DNA from: Symbiobacterium thermophilum IAM 14863
Lineage (GTDB): Bacteria > Bacillota > Sulfobacillia > Symbiobacteriales > Symbiobacteriaceae
Assembly: GCF_000009905.1 (NCBI RefSeq)
Contig: NC_006177.1
Span: 2,418,001-2,482,000, forward strand
Length of the DNA stretch: 64,000 nucleotides
Direction of reading: 5' to 3'
Shown here: positions 1 to 9,028 of the stretch, piece by piece
How positions within the stretch are numbered: the stretch's first letter is position 1
Layout: every line of letters begins with the position of its first letter
The notes under the pieces: generated by a model
Told to the model about the DNA's origin: nothing
Database searches by the model: none
Seen by the model: only the letters and a program-made list of their open reading frames with translations
Program-made: the position numbers and the translations under genes

Positions 1-2060
1 ATCAGCACGTTGTTGGCCAGGCCGCCCTCCGGCCCCGGCTCCCCCTCCCGCTCCACCACCTCGGCCACCGCACCGAGGCAGCTCTTCTCGGCCGGAAGCC
101 CCAGCGCCGCCGCGAGGCCCCGGGCCGCCGCCACCTTCGGGTTGGCCGTGTGCGGCGCGCTGAGGGCGTACACGGAGGGCAAGTCGATGATGCCCACGAT
201 CTGCCCCTCCGCCGGGTCGGTCTCTGTCAGGGCGACGGTCAGCGGCACCGGGTGGGGCTGCTGCGGCGCCAGATCGCCGGGCAGCGGCGCCGTCCCCAGG
301 GACCGCACCAGCTTGCCGTTCTCGTCGGTGAGGAACCACTCGACGGACAGCGGGCCCGGGCAGAGCGCGGCCAGGGTCCGGGCCGTCAGCTCCAGCTGGA
401 GCCGGGGCTGCAGGGCGACTGTCTTGCCCGGCTCCAGCTCCAGGGGCCCCGGTTCATCCAGCCACCGCAGGTCGTAGGCCTCGCCGGCCCGGTAGGCCAC
501 CAGCCGGCCGGAGGTCCCGGAAGCGTCGGTGTAGTTGACGCCGACGAGCAGCAGGCCGTAGGCGAAGGCGGGATCGACGCCGACGCCTGAGACCTGGGAG
601 AAGTTGTAGGGGCCGGTGTTCGGCTGCTCGTCGTCCTTCAGCAGGAACAGCCGGTCCGTGGGCGCCCGCCCTTCCGGCTGGATGAGCGCGGGCCGCCCGT
701 CGCCGCCCATCGGCTGGCCGGTGTCCAGGGCGTAGCTGTAGATGTGGCCGTTGACGTCGCCGAAGATGAGTGCGCCCCGGCTGATCAGGGCCAGCGGTGC
801 GGTGTTGAGGGAGGCCATCCGCTCGCCCAGCCGGTCCGCCGGGCCGAACTTGCGGTACCACTTCAGTTCGCCGCCGGGGCCGAGCGCCACGACGGCGCCG
901 TCGCTGCCGGTCGGGCCGTCCCGGAGGCCCGCGCCGGTGTCGGTGTAGTTGCGGAGGGTGACGTAGAGGTGGGTTTCGGGGCCGTCGGGGGTCTGGCGGA
1001 CCTCGACCGCGGGTTCGGTGTTGGTGAAGGCGTTCCTGGCGCCGATGAGGGCGGGGACGTCGACCATGTGCCCTTTCCAGCCGGCGGGCTCCAGCCCGTC
1101 ATGCAGATTGGCGCCCCAGAGGCGCCCCCGGGTGTCCAACCAGTACGCGTGGGTGCCGTCTGAGGTGAAGTTGCCGGCGAAGCCGGCGGTACTGTCGACT
1201 GTCCAGACCCGGTAAGGGCGATAGTCGTTGTCGCGGTCCAGGGCCAGCCGCAGCGCGCGCCCTCCCTCAAAGCCATCGGTGCCGATGACAAAGCTGGGGT
1301 TGCTCCCGTGGGGCGGAGCCATGACGGCGGAGGGCGTGATGAAGCCGCCGAAGCCGCTTTCATCTTGTTTCGTCGTAGCCGCTTCGTAGTGGTGCACCTC
1401 TGGAACGCGGTCCAGGTCATCCAACGCTCGGATTACCCAGACCTTCCCATGCCCCCTGGGACACAGCGGTCGTCCTTCTGGCCGGTTTTCCTCGCCGGGG
1501 TAGTTGGGTCGGTCAGCGACCACGACGATGTCCCGTCCCTGGTCGTGAATGACGACCGGCGAGCCCACAACAGGACAGCCTAAGTCCAGTTCAGCAGGCC
1601 GAAACCAACCTTCTCTCGTGTGGTACGCCCAGAGCCAACCATAGCCCGTGCCAAAATAGAGGATACCGGTCTCCGGACTGTAGCTAGGGCTGGACTGCGG
1701 GGCGATGAACGCGCCTCCAGGCGCCACGTTGAACTCGACTCCCTTTCGCTTCACCGGATCACTGACCGCGACGGCTTCGCCAACCGGTCGTTGAAGGTCG
1801 TCCAACTCCAGCCTCCAGAGGTAGGGCCCTGCCAGATGGTAGATGACTCCATCGACGACCGCCGGTTGGGCCGCACTCTCCCCCAACGCCTCCGTTTCCC
1901 AGTACGGACTCAACTCAATCAGGCCGTGAGGGTCGAGGACTGTCGACGTGCGCTGCGGAGAACCACCCTTCGTGATCCAGTCCCCCGCGACAACGACGGG
2001 ACTGGGTACCATGGCAAGCAAGCAGGCCAGGACCCCCGCAAACCAGCGTCGCCAGTTCAT
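1..2060 (-). CDS. Secreted beta-propeller (PQQ/WD40-like) protein, 3' end outside window
   Basis: The reading frame is open from ATG at 2060 to the left edge (about 686 residues), so the C-terminus is missing. An N-terminal signal peptide with an Ala-rich cleavage region (VVVAGDW) is visible. The body has the repeated short beta-strand blocks of a PQQ-type or WD40-like propeller, for example YSPETGILYFGTGYGW and GALIFGDVNGHIYSYALDTG. The intact paralogue at 39067-41589 (840 aa) shows what is missing: a CARDB-like beta domain. The gene follows the copper-amine-oxidase-domain gene by 15 bp and is probably cotranscribed with it. A role in an extracellular or cell-wall complex is inference; substrate unknown. 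Confidence 0.75.
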   Translation of the reverse strand, partial: MNWRRWFAGVLACLLAMVPSPVVVAGDWITKGGSPQRTSTVLDPHGLIELSPYWETEALGESAAQPAVVDGVIYHLAGPYLWRLELDDLQRPVGEAVAVSDPVKRKGVEFNVAPGGAFIAPQSSPSYSPETGILYFGTGYGWLWAYHTREGWFRPAELDLGCPVVGSPVVIHDQGRDIVVVADRPNYPGEENRPEGRPLCPRGHGKVWVIRALDDLDRVPEVHHYEAATTKQDESGFGGFITPSAVMAPPHGSNPSFVIGTDGFEGGRALRLALDRDNDYRPYRVWTVDSTAGFAGNFTSDGTHAYWLDTRGRLWGANLHDGLEPAGWKGHMVDVPALIGARNAFTNTEPAVEVRQTPDGPETHLYVTLRNYTDTGAGLRDGPTGSDGAVVALGPGGELKWYRKFGPADRLGERMASLNTAPLALISRGALIFGDVNGHIYSYALDTGQPMGGDGRPALIQPEGRAPTDRLFLLKDDEQPNTGPYNFSQVSGVGVDPAFAYGLLLVGVNYTDASGTSGRLVAYRAGEAYDLRWLDEPGPLELEPGKTVALQPRLQLELTARTLAALCPGPLSVEWFLTDENGKLVRSLGTAPLPGDLAPQQPHPVPLTVALTETDPAEGQIVGIIDLPSVYALSAPHTANPKVAAARGLAAALGLPAEKSCLGAVAEVVEREGEPGPEGGLANNVL

Positions 2061-2075
2061 AATTCCAGCTCCCCC

Positions 2076-3260
2076 TTAGTACCTCACCGCGCGATTCTCC
2101 AGGTACCAGCTGGGGTACTCGTACAGGGGGAAGAACGGCGTGAAGATGTGAACCTGGTACCTGCCTGACATGGTCCCATCGTCGAGCCGGTAGATGGGTT
2201 CGGCCCCGACCCAGTAGACTTTGGCACCCATCTGCTCAGCTATGAAGCGGACAGGCACCATCGTTCGGTCGTTCCGGATCACCGGCGGGGCGTCTAAGGC
2301 CACCTCGTGCCCGTCTACCACCGCCACTGGGTGATCGATCGTCAGCACGATGGTTCGCTCGGGTACACTCACCGTCTGTTCCTGCAACAGGTACCGGTAT
2401 GGGTCGGGCAGGTGTGTCTCGGGGTGGATCAGGTCGGGATAGTCGTATCCAGGCGCAGGCACAGCTTTCACTACTTCACGGGTAACTGCCGGGAAATGAA
2501 TGGTCACCCGCCGCCCGGCCTGGTCCCAGGTGACCTCCGCCCCCATCATCTCGCTGATGAACCGGATGGGTACCCGAACCCGGTTGACGGTGGTGTCAAG
2601 ATAAGCTGGAGTGTCAAAGTGGCTGCTGGCGTTGCCGAAGTTGAGGAAGACAAAGATCTCCTCCGGGCTTCCGTTATGCCGGTATCCATAGTCTCGGCCC
2701 AGCCCAGGGTGAGACTTGTCCATCCAGTATTCGTACTCGATGCCGCGCCCCTCGGCCAACTTCTCCTCCTCACTCAACTCCCGTACGGCCACGATGTACT
2801 GCATGGGCTCGTACCTGCACGGCTTCAGGTGCAGCCGCCCCACGACGTACGACCGGCCGAAGACCTGCTGGATCAAATGCGTATCCGGCTTCGGATAGGC
2901 GTACACGTGGATCGTCGTCCCGCAGACCATCCAGTCCTCCTCCCAGTACCAGGGATACTCCTGGGTCCAGGCAGGAAGCGGATCCCACACCCACCAGTCG
3001 TACCGATCATACATATCCGGATTGTCCCGGAGCGCCTGTTCCACCTCCGCCCGCATCTGCTCCGACATGCCCTCGGGCGGGGGCGGCGGCGTCCAGCCCT
3101 CCGGCCATCCCGGACCGGGTTCGTAGTTCTCAGCCGGGTACTCCGCCACCTCCGGCTGCAGCGGCTCCTCCGCTCCTGCCCCCACCGGCCCGTGCACGAG
3201 CAGCGCCGCGAGCATCAGCCAGGCCAGCCACCTGGCACGGCGTGTGTGATCCCCCTTCAT
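2076..3260 (-). CDS. Secreted protein with two copper-amine-oxidase N-terminal (stalk-type) domains
   Basis: About 394 residues. A Lys/Arg-rich N-terminus and hydrophobic segment (WLAWLMLAALLVHG) form a signal peptide. Two repeats have the form DGHEVALDAPPVIRNDRTMVPVRFIAEQMG, the copper amine oxidase N-terminal-like domain common in secreted Firmicute proteins, where it is a structural module and not an oxidase. The second half of each repeat ends in a VTW or VYW strand. ATG at 3260 is preferred over one 18 nt upstream because GGGGGAG precedes it by 8 nt. A paralogue lies at 41605-42780, and both are followed by a propeller gene, so the two products may act together at the cell surface. Confidence 0.8.
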   Translation of the reverse strand: MKGDHTRRARWLAWLMLAALLVHGPVGAGAEEPLQPEVAEYPAENYEPGPGWPEGWTPPPPPEGMSEQMRAEVEQALRDNPDMYDRYDWWVWDPLPAWTQEYPWYWEEDWMVCGTTIHVYAYPKPDTHLIQQVFGRSYVVGRLHLKPCRYEPMQYIVAVRELSEEEKLAEGRGIEYEYWMDKSHPGLGRDYGYRHNGSPEEIFVFLNFGNASSHFDTPAYLDTTVNRVRVPIRFISEMMGAEVTWDQAGRRVTIHFPAVTREVVKAVPAPGYDYPDLIHPETHLPDPYRYLLQEQTVSVPERTIVLTIDHPVAVVDGHEVALDAPPVIRNDRTMVPVRFIAEQMGAKVYWVGAEPIYRLDDGTMSGRYQVHIFTPFFPLYEYPSWYLENRAVRY

Positions 3261-3304
3261 CGGTTCCCACTCCCCCATGTTGTTCGTTCTCCCATAACCA
3301 ATAC

Positions 3305-3335
3305 GAAAACCCCCGGGCAGAGGTTTGCCCGGGGG
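3305..3335 (-). terminator. Rho-independent terminator after the truncated permease
   Basis: Perfect 10-bp stem (3310-3319 with 3326-3335, CCCCCGGGCA arm) followed on the minus strand by TTTTCG. A related hairpin lies at the matching position upstream of the paralogous pair (42826-42855), so it belongs to the duplicated segment. Confidence 0.75.
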
Positions 3336-3348
3336 AACGGCAGGGGCG

Positions 3349-3888
3349 TCACGGCGGACTCGCCGCTCCCTCGAGCACCTCAGCCTTGCGCGCCTCGGCC
3401 GCCTCGGCGATCAGCTCCGCCACATGCGCCCGGGTGCGGGCCTGAAGCTCCGCCCGCACAACCTCCTGGGCGGGCTCCAGCGCGGCCGGGATCAGGCGGG
3501 CCGCGGTCTGGGCGGCGAAGAGGTTCGCCCCGTCCAGCAGGATGTGCAGCTCGGCATGCGCCTCGTCGCCGTAGCCGGGCGGGATGAGGACGCCCATCAC
3601 CACCTCGCCCCGGAAGATCGCCTCCCGGATGCCGGCCTCAGACGGTTCCGGCAGGTCGGCGGGGACGAAGCGGTCGTAGCTGCGGAGCGCGTCGGCCACG
3701 GCGGCGCCGATGGTCGTGCCGCTCCGGTCGACGACGGCCACGGGGACTTCGCCCACGTCGAAGGTGAACGCATAGCCGAAGAGGATGAGCCAGAGGATCG
3801 GCAGGACCAGCATCATCGCCAGGTTCCGCCGGTCGCGCCGGATCTGGATGAACTCCTTCTGGGCCAGGGCCAGGATGCGCTGGAACAC
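3349..3888 (-). pseudogene. ABC-2 type permease, N-terminal half only
   Basis: About 179 residues from a GTG at 3888, preceded by GAGGAGG with 8 nt spacing. The N-terminus (QKEFIQIRRDRRNLAMMLV) and the single membrane segment (LPILWLILFGYAF) are typical of ABC-2 export permeases, followed by the large external domain (VAVVDRSGTT...GVLIPPGY). Such permeases are usually about 370 residues with five further membrane helices, none of which are present: the frame stops right after the external domain and a terminator follows. No ATPase partner is nearby. The gene lies 17 bp behind a TetR gene, a common arrangement for drug or lipid exporters. Probably a non-functional remnant, though a truncated product could still be made. 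Confidence 0.7.
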
Positions 3889-3905
3889 GGCGTGTTCCTC
3901 CTCTC

Positions 3906-4529
3906 TCAGCCGTCGGTCCGAAGGCCGGCCAGCGTGGTCTCCAGGACCGCGTCGACCACGGCGTCGTTGGTGAGCCCCTCCAGCGCGGGAACCTGCAGGA
4001 GGTCCCGGATGATCACGGTCGACAGCATGGGGCCCTGGAGCAGGACGAAGATCAGCCGGGGGTCGATGGGGCGGATCTGCCCCGAGGCGATGGCGTTCAT
4101 CACGAAGGGGGCCAAAAATTCGAAGATCCCGGTGATCTGGTCGATCCAGATCTGGCGGATCTCGGGGCGCCGGGGCCCCTCGGCCAGGACGATCCGGAGC
4201 ACCAGCTGCGTCTTCTCCTCCGTGAAGAAAGCCAGCGCGTTCCGGAGGATCATCCCGACGGCCTCCGGACCGGAGGCGTCCGCGGGCGCCTGCGCCGTCA
4301 GCGCCCGCAGCGTCGGGACAAACCGCCCGATGTGCTGGCGCACCGCGGTCCTGAACAGCTCCTCCTTGCTGGGGAAGTAGTAGTAGAGTGCCGCCGCGGT
4401 GACCCCGGCCTCCTTGGCGATCTCGGCGTTGGTGGCCTCGGCGTACCCCTTCTCGGCGAAGAGCCGCAGGGCGGCGTCGAGGATCTCCGCCCGCCGATCC
4501 GGCGGCGGGTTCTTCGGACGGGGGGACAT
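3906..4529 (-). CDS. TetR/AcrR family transcriptional regulator
   Basis: About 207 residues. The N-terminal helix-turn-helix is clear: ILDAALRLFAEKGYAEATN, then AGVTAAALYYYFPSKEELF, the canonical TetR recognition region. The C-terminal helical half resembles ligand-binding domains of regulators that control exporters. I chose ATG at 4529; a TTG at 4553 would add eight residues, and neither has a good ribosome binding site. The TTG coincides with a TTGACA sequence that could be part of a promoter. The gene leads into the truncated ABC-2 permease, its likely former target. Confidence 0.85.
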   Translation of the reverse strand: MSPRPKNPPPDRRAEILDAALRLFAEKGYAEATNAEIAKEAGVTAAALYYYFPSKEELFRTAVRQHIGRFVPTLRALTAQAPADASGPEAVGMILRNALAFFTEEKTQLVLRIVLAEGPRRPEIRQIWIDQITGIFEFLAPFVMNAIASGQIRPIDPRLIFVLLQGPMLSTVIIRDLLQVPALEGLTNDAVVDAVLETTLAGLRTDG

Positions 4530-4576
4530 GGGAGATGCCGGGCCCGTTGTCAACGGGCGGATCGCGGGAGAGGGCG

Positions 4577-4617
4577 AAAAAGCTCAGGGGCTGCGGGAAT
4601 CCCGCTCCCGCAGCCCC
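4577..4617 (-). terminator. Rho-independent terminator of the stalk-domain gene
   Basis: A 12-bp perfect stem (4587-4598 with 4606-4617, GGGGCTGCGGGA arm), followed on the minus strand by a T-rich run (GCTTTTTCG). Confidence 0.8.
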
Positions 4618-4660
4618 ACACCTTGCTCGATCGAGGGAAAGACCCCGCTCCGGCCGCCGA

Positions 4661-5809
4661 CTACTCGGCAGCACCGGTGATCTCGGGCGGGAACTCGATG
4701 GTCCCGTCCCAGGGCTCGATGAACACGGTGCCCTGCATGACCACCCGTATGGGCACCGGCTCGTCGGCGATGGTCTCGACATACACATCGATGTGATGCA
4801 GCGTGCCGTCGTCGTTGAGCCAGTACCGGGCCTCCATCCGGACGTCGGTGATCAGCTCGGACGCCTCACCGATCAGAGCGGCCAGTCCCGACTTGTCCAT
4901 GACCACCGTCACGACCTGCAGTTCGGCCTCCTCGTAGGCCTCGCGGGTAACGGTGGCGCTGGCCCAGTCGTATTCCGCGGGGTTCAGGTTGACCAGGGCG
5001 GACGGGTCAGACAGGCGATCCGTCGGCGCCATCTCCTCCATCACCATCTGAGCCCATGCGCCCGTCTCGTCCTGCATCCAGTACTGGCCGTCGAGTACCG
5101 CAACCCCGATCGTCTGCTCCATCCCGAAGGCCCGCACCGTGTTGTAGCCGAGGGCCCGCTCCGGCGCCTCCTGGTACATTTCGAGGAATATCTCGGAATC
5201 GACGGGAATCAGCCCGCCCTCGATGGTCACGGTGAAGTGGCCCGTCTGCCGGACGTTCACCTCGGAAGCGACATGAGCCTGCGCGAGCAGTTCCAGCGCG
5301 GCCGGCTCGACCACACCGGCGGGCTCGCCGGCCTCATCCGCCTCGCCATCCTCGTCGGACTCACCGGTCTCCGCAGCCTCATCCGCTGGCGGCTGCGAAG
5401 TGATGAGCACCGTGCGGGTCTCCTGCTCCCAGTCGACCAGCAGGCCGATCTCCTCGGCGACGAAGCGAACAGGGACCATCATGCGGTCGGAGACGATGAA
5501 GGGGGCCACGTCGAGTGCCACCTTCTCCCCGTTGACCACGGCTTCCGGACTGCCCACGGTGAGCTGGATCGTCGTCTCGCCCTTGGTCAGGGTCGCCGTG
5601 CGGGTCTCCTGGTCCCACTCCACCTCAAACCCGAGGGCTTCAGTCACTGCACGGATGGGCACCAGCGTACGGTCGTTCTCCAGGACAGGGGCCACGTCGG
5701 TCTGTACCTCGACCCCGTCCACCACCAGGCGGACCGCGGTCTCCGCCTGGGCCAGAGCGGGAACGAGCATCATGGTCAGCATCATGAGTAGGGCTAACAC
5801 GCGGCGCAT
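4661..5809 (-). CDS. Secreted protein: two copper-amine-oxidase N-terminal domains plus a LolA/DUF6612-like domain
   Basis: 382 residues. A signal peptide (LALLMMLTMMLVPALAQA) is followed by two stalk-type repeats at about residues 25-75 and 80-130 (ENDRTLVPIRAVTEALGF; VSDRMMVPVRFVAEEIGL). A Glu/Ala/Gly linker (about 135-155) leads to a C-terminal domain of about 220 residues. Its pattern (AQAHVASEVNVRQTGHF, DRLSDPSALVNL, YWLNDDGTLHHIDVYVE) resembles the DUF6612/LolA-like lipoprotein fold in Firmicutes. No lipobox cysteine is seen, so it is probably released or held by the stalk domains. It is a single gene with its own terminator. Function unknown; the domain calls come from pattern recognition. 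Confidence 0.8.
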   Translation of the reverse strand: MRRVLALLMMLTMMLVPALAQAETAVRLVVDGVEVQTDVAPVLENDRTLVPIRAVTEALGFEVEWDQETRTATLTKGETTIQLTVGSPEAVVNGEKVALDVAPFIVSDRMMVPVRFVAEEIGLLVDWEQETRTVLITSQPPADEAAETGESDEDGEADEAGEPAGVVEPAALELLAQAHVASEVNVRQTGHFTVTIEGGLIPVDSEIFLEMYQEAPERALGYNTVRAFGMEQTIGVAVLDGQYWMQDETGAWAQMVMEEMAPTDRLSDPSALVNLNPAEYDWASATVTREAYEEAELQVVTVVMDKSGLAALIGEASELITDVRMEARYWLNDDGTLHHIDVYVETIADEPVPIRVVMQGTVFIEPWDGTIEFPPEITGAAE

Positions 5810-6047
5810 GGGTGCAAGTCTCCCTTCGAAATAGACTTAATGGGTATTCCATTCTTACTCCGGCGGGGGAACTCCTTTTTGTGAATGAGAGCACTTGCAC
5901 GTGCATCCGCCGCGTCCGTATGAATCCCGATGCCCCTGACCGCCTCGAGGCCAGGCTGAAGCCAAGAATGGTGCCGTACAGACGCAGACATGCTTAGACC
6001 CTCAACTCCGCGCTGCGGAATCGAGGGCCCATCTCGTTCGGGTGGAG

Positions 6048-6881
6048 CTATCGCATCGGTCGGTGGCCTGGTGACCGCGTAGCGCGTTGTTCTTCGACGA
6101 TCCGGCGCAGTTGGTCCGGGGTGAGAACACTGTCGTGACGGCGATGGATCATCCTGTGGCAGTTCGCACAGATGGGAACCAGGTCGACCTTGGGGTCTAC
6201 AACCTGTGCTACACCTTCGAACGCCTTCAGAGGCTTGACGTGGTGAACCTCGATGAAGTCCCTTCCACGTGGACCGTAGACTTCTTCAAAGTTGAACCCA
6301 CAGACGACGCAGTTCAACCCGTGGATCTCAATTGCCCGACGCCTGTTTTCGGGATCGCGCTCATACCGGCGGCCGTAGTACTCGACGACGCCACCTTCGA
6401 TCCGCCCTTCCTCAATCTCTTCGGCCTGCAGGTCCTGCTCAACCGTCCTGGCCAGGTCTGGATGTGCGGTCCTTCCAGTCCCCGCAGCTCGGGTCGCTGG
6501 CAGGTCAGAGCCGTACGTCTCATCCAGCACCTCCAGGAAGTCGTCCCAGTCGTCCCAAGCGAACACTTCTGCCAGCATCTCTGCGAAAAAGGGCTGCCAC
6601 TCTTGTTCTGGGATCTCATAGCCACGTAGTTTCCTGCCTACAAGCTTAAAGAAGCCAGCACCAGGCAGTTGGTCAGTTACGTTAATGACGACAGCGGAAA
6701 TCGGAGGAAAACCGTTATCCATAGCGAGTTCCGATAGCTCGCCGAGAGGCTCACTCAGCAGACGGTAGTTGGTGAGTTGCAGGGGCTTACTCAACTCATG
6801 ATAGTAGACCGTGTGACCTTCTTTGGCAGCCTCAACGAGTCGAACGCCCAGCCAATGCATCATCTTGCGATTCAGCTTCAC
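6048..6881 (-). CDS. HNH endonuclease with N-terminal winged-helix-like domain
   Basis: 277 residues from GTG at 6881, chosen because AGGAAGGCGG lies just upstream and the frame further upstream overlaps the previous gene. Residues about 20-80 (YYHEL...PPISAVVINVTDQLPGAGFF) match a small domain often found ahead of nucleases in restriction-type genes. Residues 185-250 form an HNH zinc finger: C191-x2-C194, the FIEVHHVKPL motif with H213/H214, then C238-x2-CH and a final histidine. It is of the McrA-like restriction type and is expected to cut DNA. It is the last gene of the methyltransferase-NurA-HerA cluster, 25 bp behind the HerA frame, which suggests it is part of one functional unit. Confidence 0.85.
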   Translation of the reverse strand: MKLNRKMMHWLGVRLVEAAKEGHTVYYHELSKPLQLTNYRLLSEPLGELSELAMDNGFPPISAVVINVTDQLPGAGFFKLVGRKLRGYEIPEQEWQPFFAEMLAEVFAWDDWDDFLEVLDETYGSDLPATRAAGTGRTAHPDLARTVEQDLQAEEIEEGRIEGGVVEYYGRRYERDPENRRRAIEIHGLNCVVCGFNFEEVYGPRGRDFIEVHHVKPLKAFEGVAQVVDPKVDLVPICANCHRMIHRRHDSVLTPDQLRRIVEEQRATRSPGHRPMR

Positions 6882-6906
6882 CTGACCACCGCCTTCCTGA
6901 TGCTCG

Positions 6907-9028
6907 CTACTCGTCGACCCGGTTTCGTACAAAGGCCCAGGTCACGCTGCGGCTTCCGTCCCGGGTGGGTCGCTTTTCCGTGTCCCAGTTGCCTTGACCG
7001 AACGTCTCGTCCAGGAAGGGCTTGACGCTCTGGTACGCCCGGTTATCAAGATCGTGCCACTCGGTAGGCAGGTGCTCCTTGATTTTTCCGACAATAACAC
7101 CCCAAGGTACGCCCGTTGTCCGCAGCTCATCCATGAATGCCTTGTCCGAACGCACCTTCTCAAAGGCACGCGACAACGGCAGTTTCAGGCTATCGACATC
7201 CTCCTCGGCAGCCGCCTCTTCCGGGTGCGCTCGTGCCGCAGCAGCCTCACCTGCCGGCCGCAGTACGGCTTCGTAGGTGGACCGCAGCCGCTGGGCGAAG
7301 GTCTCGACAGCTCCCCGTGTCCCGTCTGGGTCCAGCACCTGGTACCGCTCCTCAAAACTGAACACCCGGATGGACACTGGATATGGCTTGCCGCCGCTGC
7401 TGCTCCAAAACACAGCATGGCCGGGGATCGGTTCGTTCAGGAGCGAGCTGAGCAGGTCGTCGCTGAAGTGGCTGTTCGCCCGCTTCAGGGCCGTCAGGTC
7501 GGCTGCGGAGATCAAGTGGAAGACGAACCAGTTGTCGCCCTGGCTCAGGATCTCGGTAGAGATCGACCCCGGCTGCTGTGTGATCATCACCGCACCCAGG
7601 TCGTACTTGCGGCCCTCCTTCACCCATGCAATGTAGGGCTCCGCACCGGAGCCACCGCCAGGGCTCCGCACCGGAGCCACCGCCAGGGCCCAGCACCGAC
7701 TGTGCCTCCTCAATGACGGCGATGGTGGGAATGGTGTCCGGCTCCGCCCGGGTGAACTGCTCCTGATTATGCTGGAAGATGTGGTTCAGGATGAGCCCTG
7801 AGAGCACCAGGGCCGACGATCCCCTGAGCTGCGAGACGTCCACCACGCAGATGCAGCCCTGTTTCAGAGCGGCGAGGAGCATGTCCAACATCTGGCTGGA
7901 GCGGTCATGCAGCATCTTCACGATGGTGGTCATATTCGCCCGGGCCGCCAGGGCCTCCGCCTCCTGGCCCTCCTCCAAACGGAGCAACCGCTTGATCAGT
8001 CCAAGATCGGTGGCGTTGCCCTCCGCGGCAATCGCATCCACCAGTTCGCTCCAGTCTGCGTCATTCATGCCTTTCAGCTTGCGCACGTTCTGCTGATCCT
8101 GCTTCTCCGGAGAGAGGGCGATGGAGATCACATCCGCGGGCCGGAGCCGCCGGATGTCCAGCTTGATCCCTCCGGCGACGAAAGACTGGTAGAAGCGACT
8201 CGGCGCCTCCCGGTTGGTGAAGACCACGATCCGGTCCTGCAGGTGGGGCACGTCGCACAGGCCGGGGCGGTTCTTGTCGTCGGGCCAGAAGTACTCGCCG
8301 TCGGGGTCGAAGATGATGGTCCCCACCGGCACCTGACGGCCACCCCGCTTCTCCACCGTCGGTGTCTCCTCATACAGGCCGGCGAAGAGCAACTTGTTGA
8401 GGTTGGACTTGCCAAAGCCGGCCCGGGCAAAGACAAAGGACCGGCGGGAGACAAGTTGCCGGATGGGGAAGCGCGGCACCACCACCGGCTCCCGCACCTG
8501 CATCCACTCCTCCACCTTCAGGCGCCGGTCCCCTCTGGCGTAGATGAACTCGCCAAGGGCCAGGAAGCCCAGCTCGGCACCTTCCAGGTTGTGGCCGGCC
8601 ACCTCACGCAGGAGCTCAGGGGAGAGGAAAGCGACTCGGCTGCCCACGTGAGGCAGGCGCCGCTGGGATGGGGCAAAGACGATCCTTCCACCGACCTCCC
8701 GCAGCACCCCCAGCACCCGGATGTTCACCCGGTACTTCAGGTACTGGTCCCGCAGGTCCTCGGGGATCTCCCGATCCTCCGCGATCACCCGCAGGCCGTA
8801 GTCCTCCCCCGCCCCCTGGGTGAGACGCCCGTCGGCCGTAGTGGAGGTAATGCGCCCCAGCACGCCCTCGTTCTGGTTCTCCAACTGGACGATGAGGAAC
8901 TGGACATGCATGGGGATGGACTGGAACTCGCTCCGGTACGGCAGCACCAAGTCGGCGTGAAACTCCATACCGCCCTGGCTGAAGCCGCGAAAGATGCCCA
9001 CTACCTGGTCTCGCGGAAAAAGCGTCAT
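6907..9028 (-). pseudogene. herA: HerA-type DNA translocase ATPase, frameshifted by a 25-bp duplication
   Basis: Two overlapping frames (558 and 268 residues) together make one protein. Walker A is ARAGFGKSN at residues 201-209 and Walker B is IAVIEEAQSV near residue 446. The second frame carries the C-terminal FtsK/HerA-like core (GAVMITQQPGSISTEILSQ). The frame is lost at 7636-7685, where a 25-bp unit is present twice. Removing one unit gives 2097 nt, an uninterrupted 698-residue protein. The start overlaps the NurA stop by ATGA. HerA and NurA form a DNA end-resection complex in archaea and some bacteria. The gene is broken in this sequence; slippage or a sequencing artefact are both possible. 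Confidence 0.85.
7636..7685. repeat. Perfect 25-bp tandem duplication inside the HerA gene
   Basis: Two identical 25-bp units (7636-7660 and 7661-7685), each starting GGGCTCCGCACCGGAGCCAC, followed by GGGC that begins a third partial unit. The unit contains the hairpin GCTCCG...CGGAGC. Because 25 is not a multiple of three, the second copy shifts the reading frame. Confidence 0.95.
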
